From Blattabacterium cuenoti (lineage in GTDB: Bacteria > Bacteroidota > Bacteroidia > Flavobacteriales > Blattabacteriaceae), in NCBI RefSeq assembly GCF_014251555.1, contig NZ_CP059190.1, forward strand, positions 463,522 to 527,521: DNA of 64,000 bases, given 5' to 3'. Positions 10,701 to 20,200 of the stretch are shown piece by piece. Numbering within the stretch: the stretch's first letter is position 1; the number at the start of each line of letters is the position of its first letter. Below the pieces are notes generated by a model. The model did not search any database. It had not been told where the DNA came from and worked only from the letters and a program-made list of their open reading frames with translations. A program made the position numbers and the translations under genes.

Positions 10701-11542
10701 ATATGTTCTTCTTTTAAAAAAACATCTCTATCTATAAGAATTTCATTTTTTTCTATAGATACTACTTCTCCTGTATCTTCATCCACAAAATCTTCATGCC
10801 AAATTTTTAAAATTCTAGCAGCTAAAGTTCTATTTAAAATGTTTTTTACATTATTTGTAATTTTGATTTCTTCAGCTAAATCAAAAATTTTCAATATATC
10901 TTTATCTCTTTCGTATCCTATAGCACGCAATAAAGTTGTCATCGGTAATTTTTTCTTTCTGTCGATATATGCATACATGATATTATTAATATCCGTTGCA
11001 AATTCTATCCATGACCCCTTAAATGGAATAATTCTAGCAGAATAAAGTTTAGTTCCATTAGCATGATGAGATTGACCGAAAAAAACGCCTGGAGAACGAT
11101 GTAATTGAGAAACAATAACCCTTTCTGCTCCATTAAAAATAAAAGAACCAGAAGGAGTCATATAAGGACATGTTCCTAAGTAAACATCTTGATACACTGT
11201 TTCAAAATCTTCATGTTCAGGATCTGTACAATACAATTTTAATTTAGCCTTTAAAGGAACACTATAAGTTAACCCTCTTTCAATACATTCTTCTATAGAA
11301 TATCTAGGAGAATCTATAGAATAACCTTTAAATTCTAAAACAAAAGAATTCCTTGCATCAGAAATTGGAAAATTTTCTGTAAAAGCTTTGAATAAGCCCT
11401 CGTTTTTTCTATTTTCAGGTTTTGTATCTAATTGAAAAAATTCTTTAAATGATTTTATTTGAATATCCAAAAAATCAGGATACTCGACTTGTTTTGCTAC
11501 TGAAGAAAAAGTAATTCTTTCTGATATTTTTTCTGTATTCAC
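7730..11542 (-). CDS. rpoB: DNA-directed RNA polymerase subunit beta
   Basis: Second catalytic subunit of RNA polymerase, 1270 aa from GTG 11542. The in-frame TTG at 11545 immediately before it is equally possible. Recognisable blocks include [20 protein letters not shown], the rifampicin-site region [19 protein letters not shown] with LSALGPGG, the conserved [33 protein letters not shown], and the C-terminal clamp segment [21 protein letters not shown]. It lies between rplL and rpoC on the same strand and is probably co-transcribed with them. The rifampicin region looks like wild type by eye, but drug response cannot be stated from this. Confidence 0.98.
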   Translation of the reverse strand: MNTEKISERITFSSVAKQVEYPDFLDIQIKSFKEFFQLDTKPENRKNEGLFKAFTENFPISDARNSFVLEFKGYSIDSPRYSIEECIERGLTYSVPLKAKLKLYCTDPEHEDFETVYQDVYLGTCPYMTPSGSFIFNGAERVIVSQLHRSPGVFFGQSHHANGTKLYSARIIPFKGSWIEFATDINNIMYAYIDRKKKLPMTTLLRAIGYERDKDILKIFDLAEEIKITNNVKNILNRTLAARILKIWHEDFVDEDTGEVVSIEKNEILIDRDVFLKEEHIDLMIHHEIKTVLLHKEGGRKKDYSIIYNTLHKDPTNSEKEAVEYIYRQLRNTEPPDEETARGVIDKLFFSDTRYSLGPVGRYRLNKRLGLNIDPNHLVLTKEDIIAIIEHLNALFNSKREVDDIDHLSNRRVRTVGEQLYTQFSIGLARMARTIRERMNVRDNEVFMPVDLINAKTLSSVINTFFGTNQLSQFMDQTNPLSEITHKRRLSALGPGGLSRERAGFEVRDVNYSHYGRLCPIETPEGPNIGLISSLSVFAKINNMGFVETPYRTVSFQKVDLKSEVKYLSAEEEEGKIIAQANAIDQNGNFLSDRIIVREDGDFPIVKPNQVDYIDVAPNQIASISASLIPFLEHDDANRALMGSNMMRQAVPLLNPEAPIVGTGLEQQIARDSRILINAKRNGVVEYIDARKIIIRYDQTDKEALVYFDPDVQGYDLIKFRKTNQNTCINLKPIVKKGMKVVKGQILCEGYATENGELALGRNLKAAFIPCNGYNFEDAVLISEKVVSEDWFTSIHIDEYSLDVRDTKLGMEELTNDIPNVSEDATKDLDENGIIRVGAEVKPGDILIGKITPKGESDPTPEEKLLRAIFGDKAGNVKDASLRAEPSLFGVVIDTKLFTRSIKDKKTRAQDKIKIEYLEKEYDKKFLDLRNFLIEKLLSILNGKLCYNSIFDERKKEIIAKGSKFNMKILDKILDYIGVHSDNWTDDPEINSLVSEILHNYKIAVGDLSSILKHKKFSITVGDELPSGIIKMAKVYIAKKRKLKVGDKMAGRHGNKGVVARILREEDMPFLEDGSPVDIVLNPLGVPSRMNIGQIYETVLGWAGQKLNMKFSTPIFDGATIDQICEYTDKAGIPRFGTTYLFDGGTGERFNQPATVGVIYMLKLGHMVDDKMHARSIGPYSLITQQPLGGKAQFGGQRFGEMEVWALEAFGASNILREILTVKSDDVVGRAKTYEAIVKGEPMPEPNNPESFNVLCYELKGLGLDIRLEE

Positions 11543-11588
11543 CAATTTTAATTTAATGGATATTTATAAAATTTTAAAACAAACTATA

Positions 11589-11960
11589 TTATTTCAATTC
11601 TACTTCAGCTCCTACTTCTTCAAATTTATTTTTTAAATCTTCCGCTTCTTTTTTGTTTACAGATTCTTTAAGAATACTAGGAATATTGTCCACTAAATCC
11701 TTAGACTCTTTAAGTCCCTTTCCAGTTATTTCTTTTACCAATTTCACCACAGATAATTTAGAATTTCCGGATGATTTCAAAATTATATTAAAAATACTCT
11801 TTTCCTCTTTTTTAGATATCTCCTTTTCTTGAGGATGAAAATTTTCAGATTTTTCCAAACTAGAAGGCTCTATTCCATATTCTTTTTTTAAAATTGAGGC
11901 TAATTCATTAACTTGTTTAACAGTTAAATTCACTAATTGTTCTGCCAGCTTTTCTATCAT
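11589..11960 (-). CDS. rplL: 50S ribosomal protein L7/L12
   Basis: Stalk protein that recruits elongation-factor GTPases to the large ribosomal subunit. It has 123 aa: an N-terminal dimerisation helix pair (IEKLAEQLVNLTVKQVNELA), a flexible charged hinge, and a C-terminal domain with VKLVKEITGKGLKESKDLVD. The usual alanine-rich hinge is replaced by Lys/Glu/Ser-rich sequence, in line with the AT bias. It follows rplJ at 40 bases and precedes rpoB. Confidence 0.96.
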   Translation of the reverse strand: MIEKLAEQLVNLTVKQVNELASILKKEYGIEPSSLEKSENFHPQEKEISKKEEKSIFNIILKSSGNSKLSVVKLVKEITGKGLKESKDLVDNIPSILKESVNKKEAEDLKNKFEEVGAEVELK

Positions 11961-12000
11961 ATTATTATTTTTTAATTAAAGGAAACTCAGATTTTAACTT

Positions 12001-12540
12001 TTATGACGATTTAGAAGATAAAGTTTCTAATATTCTACATATTTTATGTTTTGTTGAATTTAAAAAAGATGAAATAATATCTTTCATTGGAAATTGTAGC
12101 ATATGTAATATATCAACAATAAGATCTTCTTTAGATTTAATGTTAATCAGAAAATCCAAATCTTTATTTCCAAAATAAAAAGATTCCTGGACATAAGCTC
12201 CTTTTAAATATGGTTTTTCTATTTTTTCTTGAATATGGAAATGTTTTATAATTTTTGAAGCTATATTCCCCTTTCCAAAATTTGAAAATAAAATAGTAGT
12301 ATTTCCATTTAAAATAGAAAAAAATGAATCAAACTTTTTATTTCTTCCCTTTTCTAAAGCTTTTTTCAACAAAGTATTTTTTGCTACTTTCATTCTAATA
12401 TTGAACTCATGAAAATTTTTTCTAAGAACGGATATTTGATTAGAATTTAAATTGGATATATCAATAAAATATATAGTTTCATTATCGGATAATATAGAAA
12501 CTAATTCCAACAATTCTTTTTCTTTTTTCTTTTTATTCAT
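12001..12540 (-). CDS. rplJ: 50S ribosomal protein L10
   Basis: Anchors the L7/L12 stalk to 23S rRNA. The protein is 179 aa. The N-terminal part carries the L10 pattern IYFIDISNLNSNQISVLRKNFHEFNIRMKV-type segment followed by AKNTLLKKALE. The C-terminal part is poorly conserved, as is normal for the helix that binds L12. The start overlaps the end of rplA by four bases (ATGA arrangement), which suggests translational coupling. Confidence 0.93.
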   Translation of the reverse strand: MNKKKKEKELLELVSILSDNETIYFIDISNLNSNQISVLRKNFHEFNIRMKVAKNTLLKKALEKGRNKKFDSFFSILNGNTTILFSNFGKGNIASKIIKHFHIQEKIEKPYLKGAYVQESFYFGNKDLDFLINIKSKEDLIVDILHMLQFPMKDIISSFLNSTKHKICRILETLSSKSS

Positions 12541-13232
12541 GTGTTCAGAAAACTTTTTGAATCCAATGAAATACTATTACTCATTGTGGTAGATAAATGA
12601 ATACTCTTGATATAAACCCCTTTGGAAGTGGAAGGCTTGTTCCGAATAATTGTTATCATAAATTCTTTTATGTTATCCAGTAAATATCTCTTTGAAAAAG
12701 AAACTCTTCCTATTGAAGCATGAACAATCCCATAACGATCTGCTTTAAAAGATATCCTGCCAGACTTAATCTCTTTAATAGATTTTCCTGGATTTGTAGA
12801 AACTGTATCCATTTTAGGATTCGGCATCAATCCTTTAGGACCTAATATTTTTCCTATAATTCCTAACTGATTCATAACAGAAGGAACAGCGACAATAATA
12901 TCAATATCTGTCCATCCAGATTTTATTTTTTCAATAAAATCCAATCCTACATAATCTGCTCCAGCTTCTTTAGCTTCTGATTCTTTTTCTTTAGTTACTA
13001 AAGCTAAAATACAAATATTTTTACCTGTTCCATGAGGTAATTTGACCGTTCCTCTAACTATTTGATTAGGTAAACGTACATCTATCCCAAGATGTACAGA
13101 AATATCAACAGATGCATCAAATTTTACAAAACTTATTTCCTTGATAAGAAGGACTGCTTCTTCCAAAGAATATTTCTTTTTAGAAATTTTTTCTATAATT
13201 TTCTTTCTATTTTTAGTTAATTTTATTGACAT
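12537..13232 (-). CDS. rplA: 50S ribosomal protein L1
   Basis: Binds 23S rRNA at the L1 stalk and helps tRNA leave the E site. The 231 aa protein contains the family blocks VRLPNQIVRGTVKLPHGTGK, ADYVGLDFIEKIKSGW, KILGPKGLMPNPKMDTVS and ISFKADRYGIVHASIGR. It starts at ATG, 23 bases after rplK. The last codon and stop overlap the rplJ start as ATGA. Confidence 0.97.
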   Translation of the reverse strand: MSIKLTKNRKKIIEKISKKKYSLEEAVLLIKEISFVKFDASVDISVHLGIDVRLPNQIVRGTVKLPHGTGKNICILALVTKEKESEAKEAGADYVGLDFIEKIKSGWTDIDIIVAVPSVMNQLGIIGKILGPKGLMPNPKMDTVSTNPGKSIKEIKSGRISFKADRYGIVHASIGRVSFSKRYLLDNIKEFMITIIRNKPSTSKGVYIKSIHLSTTMSNSISLDSKSFLNT

Positions 13233-13255
13233 ACTAAAATAAATGGAGTATTTTT

Positions 13256-13693
13256 TTAGGCTTCTACTTCTATTCCCATAGATCTTGCAGTACCAGAAAC
13301 CATAGATATGGCAGATTTAATTGTAAAACAATTCAAATCTGCCATTTTATTTTTTGCAATCATCTTAATTTTATCCAAACTTATTTTTCCAATTTTGGAT
13401 CGATTGGATTCTTTAGACCCTTTTTCTTTTTTCATCATGTTCAATAATTGAACAGAAACCGGAGGTTTTTTGATTATGAAAGAAAATGATTTATCTTCAT
13501 ATACAGTTATCACAACAGGACATATTTCTCCTTTTCTTTCTTGAGTACGAGAATTGTATTGTTTACAAAATTCCATTATATTGACTCCAGAACTGCCCAA
13601 AATAGGACCAATTGGTGGAGCAGGACTAGCTTTTCCTCCATTGATTTTTTGAATTTTAATTCTTTTTATAACTCTTTTGTTTTCTATAACCAT
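13256..13693 (-). CDS. rplK: 50S ribosomal protein L11
   Basis: L11 sits at the GTPase-associated centre of the large subunit. The 145 aa protein has the proline-rich N-terminal GGKASPAPPIGPILGSSGVN, FCKQYNSRTQ, PPVSVQLLN and the C-terminal rRNA-binding SAISMVSGTARSMGIEVE. It lies 9 bases after nusG. Confidence 0.97.
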   Translation of the reverse strand: MVIENKRVIKRIKIQKINGGKASPAPPIGPILGSSGVNIMEFCKQYNSRTQERKGEICPVVITVYEDKSFSFIIKKPPVSVQLLNMMKKEKGSKESNRSKIGKISLDKIKMIAKNKMADLNCFTIKSAISMVSGTARSMGIEVEA

Positions 13694-13702
13694 GATTTAA
13701 TT

Positions 13703-14254
13703 TTAAATTTTTTCTATTTGTGTGAAATTTAATTCCAATGGAGTTTTTCTTCCAAAAATCAAAACAGCTAATTCTAATTTTCTTTTTTCTTCATTAATTT
13801 TTTCAATTGTCCCATTAAAACCAGTAAAAGGGCCATCGATAACTTTAATTGTTTCTCCAACTACGAAGGGGATATTAATATTTTCATAATTTTCAGACAG
13901 TTCATCTATTTTTCCTAACATTTTATTGACTTCCTCTTTTCTCATAGGGATAGGAACAGCAGAACCACCCTTTCCTTCACTTAAAAAATTAATAACTCCA
14001 GGAACATTTTTAATTGCATGAACGGCTTCTCCTTCTAAATTTGCTTCCACCATAACATATCCAGGATAATGAACTTTCTCTCTGTGAATTTTTTTTCCTT
14101 TTCTCATTTGTATAACTTTTTCAATAGGAACCAAGACTCTTCCTATATATTCTTGAAATCCATTATCTCTAACTTCATTCTCGATATATGATTTAACTTT
14201 GTTTTCTTGTCCACTAATAGTTTTAATTACATACCATTTTCTTTCCAAATCCAT
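13703..14254 (-). CDS. nusG: Transcription termination/antitermination protein NusG
   Basis: Binds RNA polymerase and couples it to Rho or the ribosome. The 183 aa protein has an NGN domain (WYVIKTISGQENKVKSY, VHYPGYVMVEA, VINFLSEGKG) and a C-terminal KOW domain (VVGETIKVIDGPFTGFNG). It is encoded between secE (12-base gap) and rplK, the usual bacterial order. Confidence 0.97.
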   Translation of the reverse strand: MDLERKWYVIKTISGQENKVKSYIENEVRDNGFQEYIGRVLVPIEKVIQMRKGKKIHREKVHYPGYVMVEANLEGEAVHAIKNVPGVINFLSEGKGGSAVPIPMRKEEVNKMLGKIDELSENYENINIPFVVGETIKVIDGPFTGFNGTIEKINEEKRKLELAVLIFGRKTPLELNFTQIEKI

Positions 14255-14266
14255 ATAATAATTTCT

Positions 14267-14452
14267 TTATAAAGAAAACAATCTCTTAATTAAAAAAATG
14301 AAAAAAACATCCACTCCATATAAAAATATGGATAGAAATATAGAAAAAAAAGAGACGATCATTGTTGTTGCTTGTAAATCATTCCACTTAGGCCATGTAA
14401 TACGATGAAAAAATTCATCATAAATTTCCAAAAAAAAATTATTTTCTTTCAT
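14267..14452 (-). CDS. secE: Preprotein translocase subunit SecE
   Basis: Small membrane subunit of the SecYEG channel. With ATG 14452 it has 61 aa: a short amphipathic part (EFFHRITWPKWNDLQATT, with the conserved TWP) and one transmembrane helix (MIVSFFSIFLSIFLYGVDVFFIFLI). The open frame continues upstream through the tRNA-Trp gene to 14533, but that extension is tRNA sequence and not protein. Position between tRNA-Trp and nusG supports the call. Confidence 0.93.
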   Translation of the reverse strand: MKENNFFLEIYDEFFHRITWPKWNDLQATTMIVSFFSIFLSIFLYGVDVFFIFLIKRLFSL

Positions 14453-14475
14453 ATCGTCTTCTGTCAAAAACCATG

Positions 14476-14548
14476 CACGGACGGTAAGAATCGAACTTAC
14501 GACCTTCGGTTTTGGAGACCGATGCTCTACCAACTGAGCTACATCCGT
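14476..14548 (-). tRNA. tRNA-Trp (anticodon CCA)
   Basis: 73-nt cloverleaf: acceptor ACGGATG/CGTCCGT with discriminator G, anticodon stem TCGGT/ACCGA around loop CTCCAAA (anticodon CCA), T-loop TTCGATT. It lies between tuf and secE in the same orientation, so it is probably processed from the long cluster transcript. Confidence 0.96.
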
Positions 14549-14564
14549 ATCAAAAATAATAATA

Positions 14565-15752
14565 TTAATCCATTATACGAATTACTTGTCCTGCCCCCAC
14601 TGTTTTTCCTCCCTCACGAATGGCAAAACGTAAATTTTCACTCAATGCAACAGGCTGATGTAATTCCACCTCCATAGAAACATTATCTCCCGGCATTACC
14701 ATTTCTACTCCTTTTGGAAGATGAATTTCTCCTGTTACATCTGTTGTTCTCAAATAAAATTGAGGACGATATTTATTATGAAAAGGAGTATGCCTTCCTC
14801 CCTCTTCTTTTGTGAGAACATATACTTCAGATTTAAATTTTTTGTGAGATTTTACGGATCCTGGCTTTCCAATAACCATTCCTCTTCGAATATCTTTTTT
14901 TTCTATTCCACGTAATAAAAGACCAACATTATCTCCAGCTTGACCTTTATCCAATATTTTTCTAAACATCTCAACACCAGTTACAGTAGAAGATAATTTT
15001 TTATCTACCATTCCTATAATATCCACTAAATCTCCTGTATTAATAATCCCACTTTCAATACGACCTGTTGCCACGGTCCCTCTCCCTGTTATAGTGAAAA
15101 CATCTTCTACAGGCATCAAAAAAGGTTTATCCATTTCACGAACAGGTTCAGGAATATAATCATCTAATATTTTCATAAGATCTTTCACCTTATCAACCCA
15201 CTTTTTTTCTCCATTTAAAGCACCCAAAGCTGATCCCTGCACAATAGGAATATTTTCTCCATCATATTCATATTTGGAAAGTAATTCTCTAATTTCCATT
15301 TCTACTAATTCCAATAATTCAGGATCATCTACCTGATCCACTTTATTCATAAACACTACTATTTTTGGAACTCCTACTTGACGAGCCAATAATATATGTT
15401 CTCTAGTTTGAGGCATAGGACCATCTGTAGCTGCTACAACTAAAATGGCCCCATCCATTTGAGCTGCTCCTGTTATCATATTTTTTACATAATCTGCATG
15501 TCCAGGACAATCTACATGAGCATAATGTCGTTTTATTGTCTCATATTCAACATGAGATGTATTAATAGTAATTCCTCTAGCTTTTTCCTCAGGAGCATTA
15601 TCTATGGCATCAAAACTTTTTTCTTCCGCTAATCCTATCTCAGATAATACTTTTGTAATAGCAGCAGTTAAAGTAGTTTTTCCATGATCAACATGACCTG
15701 TTGTTCCTATATTTAAATGTGGTTTGTCTCGTTTAAATTTTTCTTTTGCCAT
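14565..15752 (-). CDS. tuf: Elongation factor Tu
   Basis: GTPase that delivers aminoacyl-tRNA to the ribosome. From ATG 15752 it is 395 aa; an in-frame TTG two codons upstream is less likely, since [12 protein letters not shown] is the standard beginning. G1 is GHVDHGKT (19-26), followed by [14 protein letters not shown] (switch I), [12 protein letters not shown] (G3), NKVD (G4) and GSAL (G5), then the two beta-barrel domains ([29 protein letters not shown]). It is flanked by tRNA genes on both sides, and the cluster promoter lies about 400 bases upstream. Confidence 0.98.
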   Translation of the reverse strand: MAKEKFKRDKPHLNIGTTGHVDHGKTTLTAAITKVLSEIGLAEEKSFDAIDNAPEEKARGITINTSHVEYETIKRHYAHVDCPGHADYVKNMITGAAQMDGAILVVAATDGPMPQTREHILLARQVGVPKIVVFMNKVDQVDDPELLELVEMEIRELLSKYEYDGENIPIVQGSALGALNGEKKWVDKVKDLMKILDDYIPEPVREMDKPFLMPVEDVFTITGRGTVATGRIESGIINTGDLVDIIGMVDKKLSSTVTGVEMFRKILDKGQAGDNVGLLLRGIEKKDIRRGMVIGKPGSVKSHKKFKSEVYVLTKEEGGRHTPFHNKYRPQFYLRTTDVTGEIHLPKGVEMVMPGDNVSMEVELHQPVALSENLRFAIREGGKTVGAGQVIRIMD

Positions 15753-15780
15753 GATCAAATTATTAAAAAGTTCAAAAAAA

Positions 15781-15852
<72 letters not shown>

Positions 15853-15868
15853 CATAATATTTCTTTAG

Positions 15869-15941
15869 AGCGGAAGACGGGATTCGAACCCGCGACATTC
15901 AACTTGGAAGGCTGATGCTCTACCAACTGAGCTACTTCCGC
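15869..15941 (-). tRNA. tRNA-Gly (anticodon UCC)
   Basis: 73-nt cloverleaf: acceptor GCGGAAG/CTTCCGC, anticodon stem TCAGC/GTTGA with one G:U pair, loop CTTCCAA (UCC), T-arm with TTCGAAT. A second tRNA-Gly (GCC) lies at 23319. Confidence 0.96.
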
Positions 15942-15951
15942 TTTATGAAAA

Positions 15952-16035
15952 TGGGGAGAGCAGGATTCGAACCTGCGAAGGCATAGCCAACAGATTTACA
16001 GTCTGTCCTCGTTAACCAAACTTGAGTATCTCCCC
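15952..16035 (-). tRNA. tRNA-Tyr (anticodon GUA)
   Basis: 84-nt tRNA with the long variable arm expected of bacterial tRNA-Tyr. Acceptor GGGGAGA/TCTCCCC with discriminator A; anticodon loop reads CTGTAAA between CAGA and TCTG, giving GUA; T-loop TTCGAAT. Confidence 0.96.
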
Positions 16036-16041
16036 TGAAAA

Positions 16042-16115
16042 AGCCGGTGGAGGGATTCGAACCCACGACTCCGAGATTACAAATCACGTGCTCTGACCAA
16101 CTGAGCTACACCGGC
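16042..16115 (-). tRNA. tRNA-Thr (anticodon UGU), with irregular stems
   Basis: 74-nt tRNA: acceptor GCCGGTG/CACCGGC with discriminator T, loop TTTGTAA giving UGU, T-loop TTCGAAT. The anticodon stem CGTGA/TCTCG contains a T:T opposition in the middle, and the T-stem GTGGG/CCCTC also has one T:T opposition. It is the first gene of the tuf-rpoBC cluster. Confidence 0.93.
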
Positions 16116-16155
16116 AAATCAAATTTTATTCGTCATAATGGAAATCAGGGTAGTA

Positions 16156-16186
16156 CAAATCTATAGAGATTTTTATAATTCTCAAA
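16156..16186 (-). promoter_or_regulatory. Bacteroidota-type promoter of the tRNA-tuf-rpoBC cluster
   Basis: On the minus strand the sequence reads TTTG, then exactly 19 bases, then TAGATTTG. This matches both halves and the spacing of the Bacteroidota housekeeping consensus (TTTG-N19-TAnnTTTG). The -7 box ends about 40 bases before tRNA-Thr(UGU), the first gene of the cluster. It is the best promoter match seen in the window. Confidence 0.65.
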
Positions 16187-16199
16187 AAAATAATAAAAG

Positions 16200-16838
16200 T
16201 CACAAAAATTTTACATTTTTGATTCTGTTTTTAAATATTAAGAATAAAATAACACCAATAAATATAGACATATCGGATACATTAAAAACCGGTTTAAAAA
16301 ATTGAAAATGAAAACCTCCAACAAAAGGAATCCAATCAGGAAAATGAGTATCCATTATAGGAAAATAAAACATATCTACTACACATCCTTTCATGAAGGA
16401 TGCATATCCACCACTAAAATAATTGATTTTAGATATTCCTAAATAAGGAATCCATTTATGATGTTCTTTGCTATAAACTGTACCTGTGTTAAATAACAAT
16501 CCATATAAAGCACTATCTAAAAAATTACCCATAGCTCCCGACAAAATCAAACTAGTAGGAATAGTTAAATAATTAGAAGATCCTTTTTTTACATTTTTAT
16601 AAAGAAAAAGGAATATTAAGCAAACTAAAAAAAAACGAAGAATACTTAATAATATTTTTCCATAATATCCATTTCCAAGATAAAAACCATAAGCCATTCC
16701 AGGATTTTCCACAAAAAGAATCCAAAAAAAAGGAAATATGGATACTCCATTCCCCAATTCAAAATGGGTTTTAATATAAATTTTTAAAATTTGATCTATT
16801 AATAAAATAGAAAAAACAACTAAAAAAATTTTTTTCAA
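16200..16838 (-). CDS. lspA: Lipoprotein signal peptidase (signal peptidase II)
   Basis: Inner-membrane aspartyl protease that cleaves signal peptides of prolipoproteins. The 212 aa protein has about four hydrophobic helices. The catalytic aspartates are Asp155 in GCVVDMFYFP and Asp189 in FNVSDMSI, and GNFLDSALYG (Asp108) is the usual conserved loop. It is longer than the E. coli enzyme because of an insertion around residues 118-150, common in Bacteroidota. It ends the ileS-dksA-lspA run, one base after the previous gene. A predicted substrate is encoded at 25150. Confidence 0.93.
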   Translation of the reverse strand: MKKIFLVVFSILLIDQILKIYIKTHFELGNGVSIFPFFWILFVENPGMAYGFYLGNGYYGKILLSILRFFLVCLIFLFLYKNVKKGSSNYLTIPTSLILSGAMGNFLDSALYGLLFNTGTVYSKEHHKWIPYLGISKINYFSGGYASFMKGCVVDMFYFPIMDTHFPDWIPFVGGFHFQFFKPVFNVSDMSIFIGVILFLIFKNRIKNVKFL

Positions 16839-16839
16839 A

Positions 16840-17235
16840 TTACTTGTTTCTTTTTTCTACAAGTCTTTTCCCTTCTATACTTAAAGTAGTATGAGGAACA
16901 GCCATAAGACGTCCTTTAGGAATTAATCTTTTTGTTATCCGACAAATTCCATAATCTTTATTTTCCACTCTAATTAAAGCAGCATTTAAACTTTTTATGA
17001 ATTTTTGTAAGTGTTCCACAATTTGAGCGTTCTGTTCCTTACTCAAAGTTTCCGATCCTTCCTCAAAAGCTTTAAAAGTAGGATAAGTATCATCTGTACC
17101 ATTATCCTGATTATTAGAAAAAGAATCTTTAAAAATTGATAAATCTTTCTTGGCTTTTTCTAATTTTTCAAGTATAAGTTTACGAAACTCTTTTCTCTCC
17201 TCCATAGAATACCTTTGTTTTCCTTTTTTTTCCAT
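16840..17235 (-). CDS. DksA/TraR-family protein with incomplete zinc finger
   Basis: DksA/TraR proteins bind the secondary channel of RNA polymerase and tune transcription with ppGpp. The 131 aa sequence has a long coiled-coil N-terminal part, then the family C-terminal signature YGICRITKRLIPKGRL followed by VPHTTLSIEGK. Canonical DksA carries four zinc-binding Cys; here only Cys98 remains, with no partner cysteines, so the domain cannot bind zinc in the usual way. Related flavobacterial proteins also tend to lack them (family knowledge from memory). It sits one base from both ileS and lspA, indicating an operon. Confidence 0.8.
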   Translation of the reverse strand: MEKKGKQRYSMEERKEFRKLILEKLEKAKKDLSIFKDSFSNNQDNGTDDTYPTFKAFEEGSETLSKEQNAQIVEHLQKFIKSLNAALIRVENKDYGICRITKRLIPKGRLMAVPHTTLSIEGKRLVEKRNK

Positions 17236-17236
17236 T

Positions 17237-20200
17237 TTATATATTTTCGACTTTTCGAATTTGTATATATAGCATTAATTTTTCTTCAAAATTTTCCACA
17301 AAAAAAAATTCCATTTCCTTTTTTTTCATATTTTTTTCTTGTAAAAAAATATCAGCAGCAAGAGTTTCTTGACAAAGAAAATCTTTGTTATTTTGTATAA
17401 TCAATTGTACTTTTTGAACAGTTCTTATGTATAAAAATATTTTTTCGACTACATCATAGTTACGTTTTTTTCTCAATCTTTGTATATATCTAATTAATTC
17501 TCTCATGAACCCCTCCTCACGAAGAGAATCTGTAATACGTAAATCTAATGCTATTGTTAATTCATGATCAAATAGAATAGACCAATTTTTAATATATTCA
17601 GTAGTAATTTTTACATCTTCTAAAAAAAGAAGGATTTTTTGATCCTGTAAAAAAATTACACATTTTTTATTCTTTTCGACTTCTCTAATTTCTTCTTGAG
17701 TAAATTTTTCTATAATTTTGGAAATACCTTGAGTTCTATATCCAAATCTAGGACCCAAAGATTGATAATTTGGTTTAATGTGTTTAACCAATTCTAAATT
17801 TTTATAAGAATCAGAAAATTCTATCTCTTTCACATTAGCTTCTTTCATAAGAATTTTAGATGATTTTTCCAATTGAAAACGTATTTTTTCATCAGAAATA
17901 AGAATGAGTACCTTTTGCAAAGGCTGACGAATTTTAATTCTATTTTTTTTTCGAATAGAAAAAACCATGGTAGTTATTTTTTGAATCAAAGACATTCTTT
18001 TTTCCAATTCTCTATCAATTAAACTTAGATTATAGTTAGGAAAACTAGTCAAATGAATACTTTTACAATTTTCTTTATTGGTAATAGAATTTAAATCCAA
18101 ATACAATTTTTCAGAGAAAAATGGAATAATAGGAGATGTCAACTTTGCTATAACAATTAAGCATTTATAAAGTATTTGATATGCAGATATTTTATTTTCT
18201 GTGTATTTTTCTTTCCAATATCTTCTTCTACACAATCTGATGTACCAATTACTCAATTGGTCTAATACAAAAGATGAAATCAAACGTGCTACTTTAGTTG
18301 AATTATAATTAGAATAATAATCATCTGCTTTTTTTATCAGAGTGTTTAATTCAGAAAGAATCCAAAGATCTAATTCAGTGTAATTGGAGCACTCTTCTTC
18401 TCTATAAGAAAAACCATCAATATTAGCATACAAAACAAAAAAAGAATAGATATTATATAATGTTCCAAAAAATTTGTTGATTATGGTATGAATTCCCTTT
18501 ACATCAAATTTCAGATTATCCCAAGGTTCAGAATTAAATATCATATACCAACGTATTGCATCAGGACCATAATTATTGATTAAATTAAAAGGATTTATAG
18601 TATTTCCTTTACTTTTAGACATTTTATGTCCATGTTTATCCAAAATTAATCCTGTTGATATTACATTTTTATATGCTATAGAATTAAACAACATACTACT
18701 AATAACATGCAGAGTAAAAAACCATCCTCTTGTTTGATCTATTCCTTCCGAAATAAAATCAGCAGGAAATAATAAATTTTTATCGATATATTCCTTATTT
18801 TCGAAAGGATAATGAAATTGAGCATACGGCATAGCTCCAGAATCGAACCATACATCGACTAAATCAGACTCTCTCTTCATAGGTTTTCCTTTGTAAGACA
18901 CTAATACAATCTTATCTAAAACATGTTTATGTAAATCGATCTTATTATAATTTTCATTACTCATGTCATCCAATATAAAATCTTTAAACATATTAGAAGA
19001 CATAAATCCATGTTTAATAGATTTTTGAATTTCCATAAATAATTCTTTAATTGATCCAATAACTATTTCTTCGTCTCCTTTCTCTGTTCTCCAAATAGGA
19101 AGAGGCGTCCCCCAATATCTAGCACGAGATAAATTCCAATCTTTTGTACTCTTTAACCAAGAATCAAAACGTTTTTTACCTGTAAATTCAGGATGCCATT
19201 TTATTTTTTGATTTAAAAGAATCATTTTATTTTTTATCTCTGTAGTTTTGAAAAACCATGAATTTAAAGGATAATAGAGTATTGGCTTTTCTGTTCTCCA
19301 ACAATGTGGATAAAAATGAATATACTTTTCTGTTCTAAATATTTTTTGTTCTTTTTCTAGAAAAAGGACTATTTCTTGGTCTGCTGAAAAAAAATTTGAA
19401 TCCAAAGGATTGAAATCTTTTTTCACATATTTTCCTCCAAATCCATGAGGAAAAATTTTTAAAAATCGACCTTGCAAATCAACTAAAGGAACAGGCATGT
19501 TATCTTCATTTAAAAGTAACATTGGCGGAACTTTATATTTCTTGGCTATCATAAAATCTTCTATTCCAAATGTAGGAGATATATGAACAATTCCTGTCCC
19601 TTCATCTACGTTTACAAAATCTCCTTCTATAACTTGAAATGCATTTCTTTCGTTATAATAAGGTTTAAACCAAGGTAATAATTGTTCATACCTACTACAG
19701 ATTAATTCTTTCCCTTTAAATTTTTCCACTATGAAATAAGGAATTTTATTATGGCTTTTAGCATTTGATATATCTAATTCAAGATTATTTGAAACAGAAT
19801 AAAATTTATTTGATAGCAATATTCGATGAATCAATTTTTCAGAGAAAATAATATTTTCTTTACAAGAAGTATAAGCATTATAAGTACTGACCAAAACATA
19901 ATCTATATCATATCCAACGGCTAATGCCGTATTTGAAGGTAGAGTCCAGGGAGTAGTGGTCCATGATAGAAAATATATATCCCCTAAAACATTTTTTAAT
20001 TTTTTCGGTAAAGTATTTTTTATAGTTTTAAATTTTAAAAATGGAGATATTTGTTCCACTTTTTTGTAAGTCCCCGGCATATTTAATTCATGATGACTCA
20101 ATCCTGTTCCTGCAGCAGGAGAATAAGGTTGAATAGTTAAATCTTTGTAAATAAAATTATTACAATAAAATTTTTTAATTAACCACCATACACTCTCTAT

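Noticed and set aside
14453..14533. Longer SecE that reads through tRNA-Trp
   Set aside because: The extra residues are the tRNA gene translated in one frame; the ATG at 14452 gives a normal 61-residue SecE.
14405..14677. 90-codon plus-strand open frame
   Set aside because: It is antisense to secE, tRNA-Trp and the end of tuf and resembles no protein.
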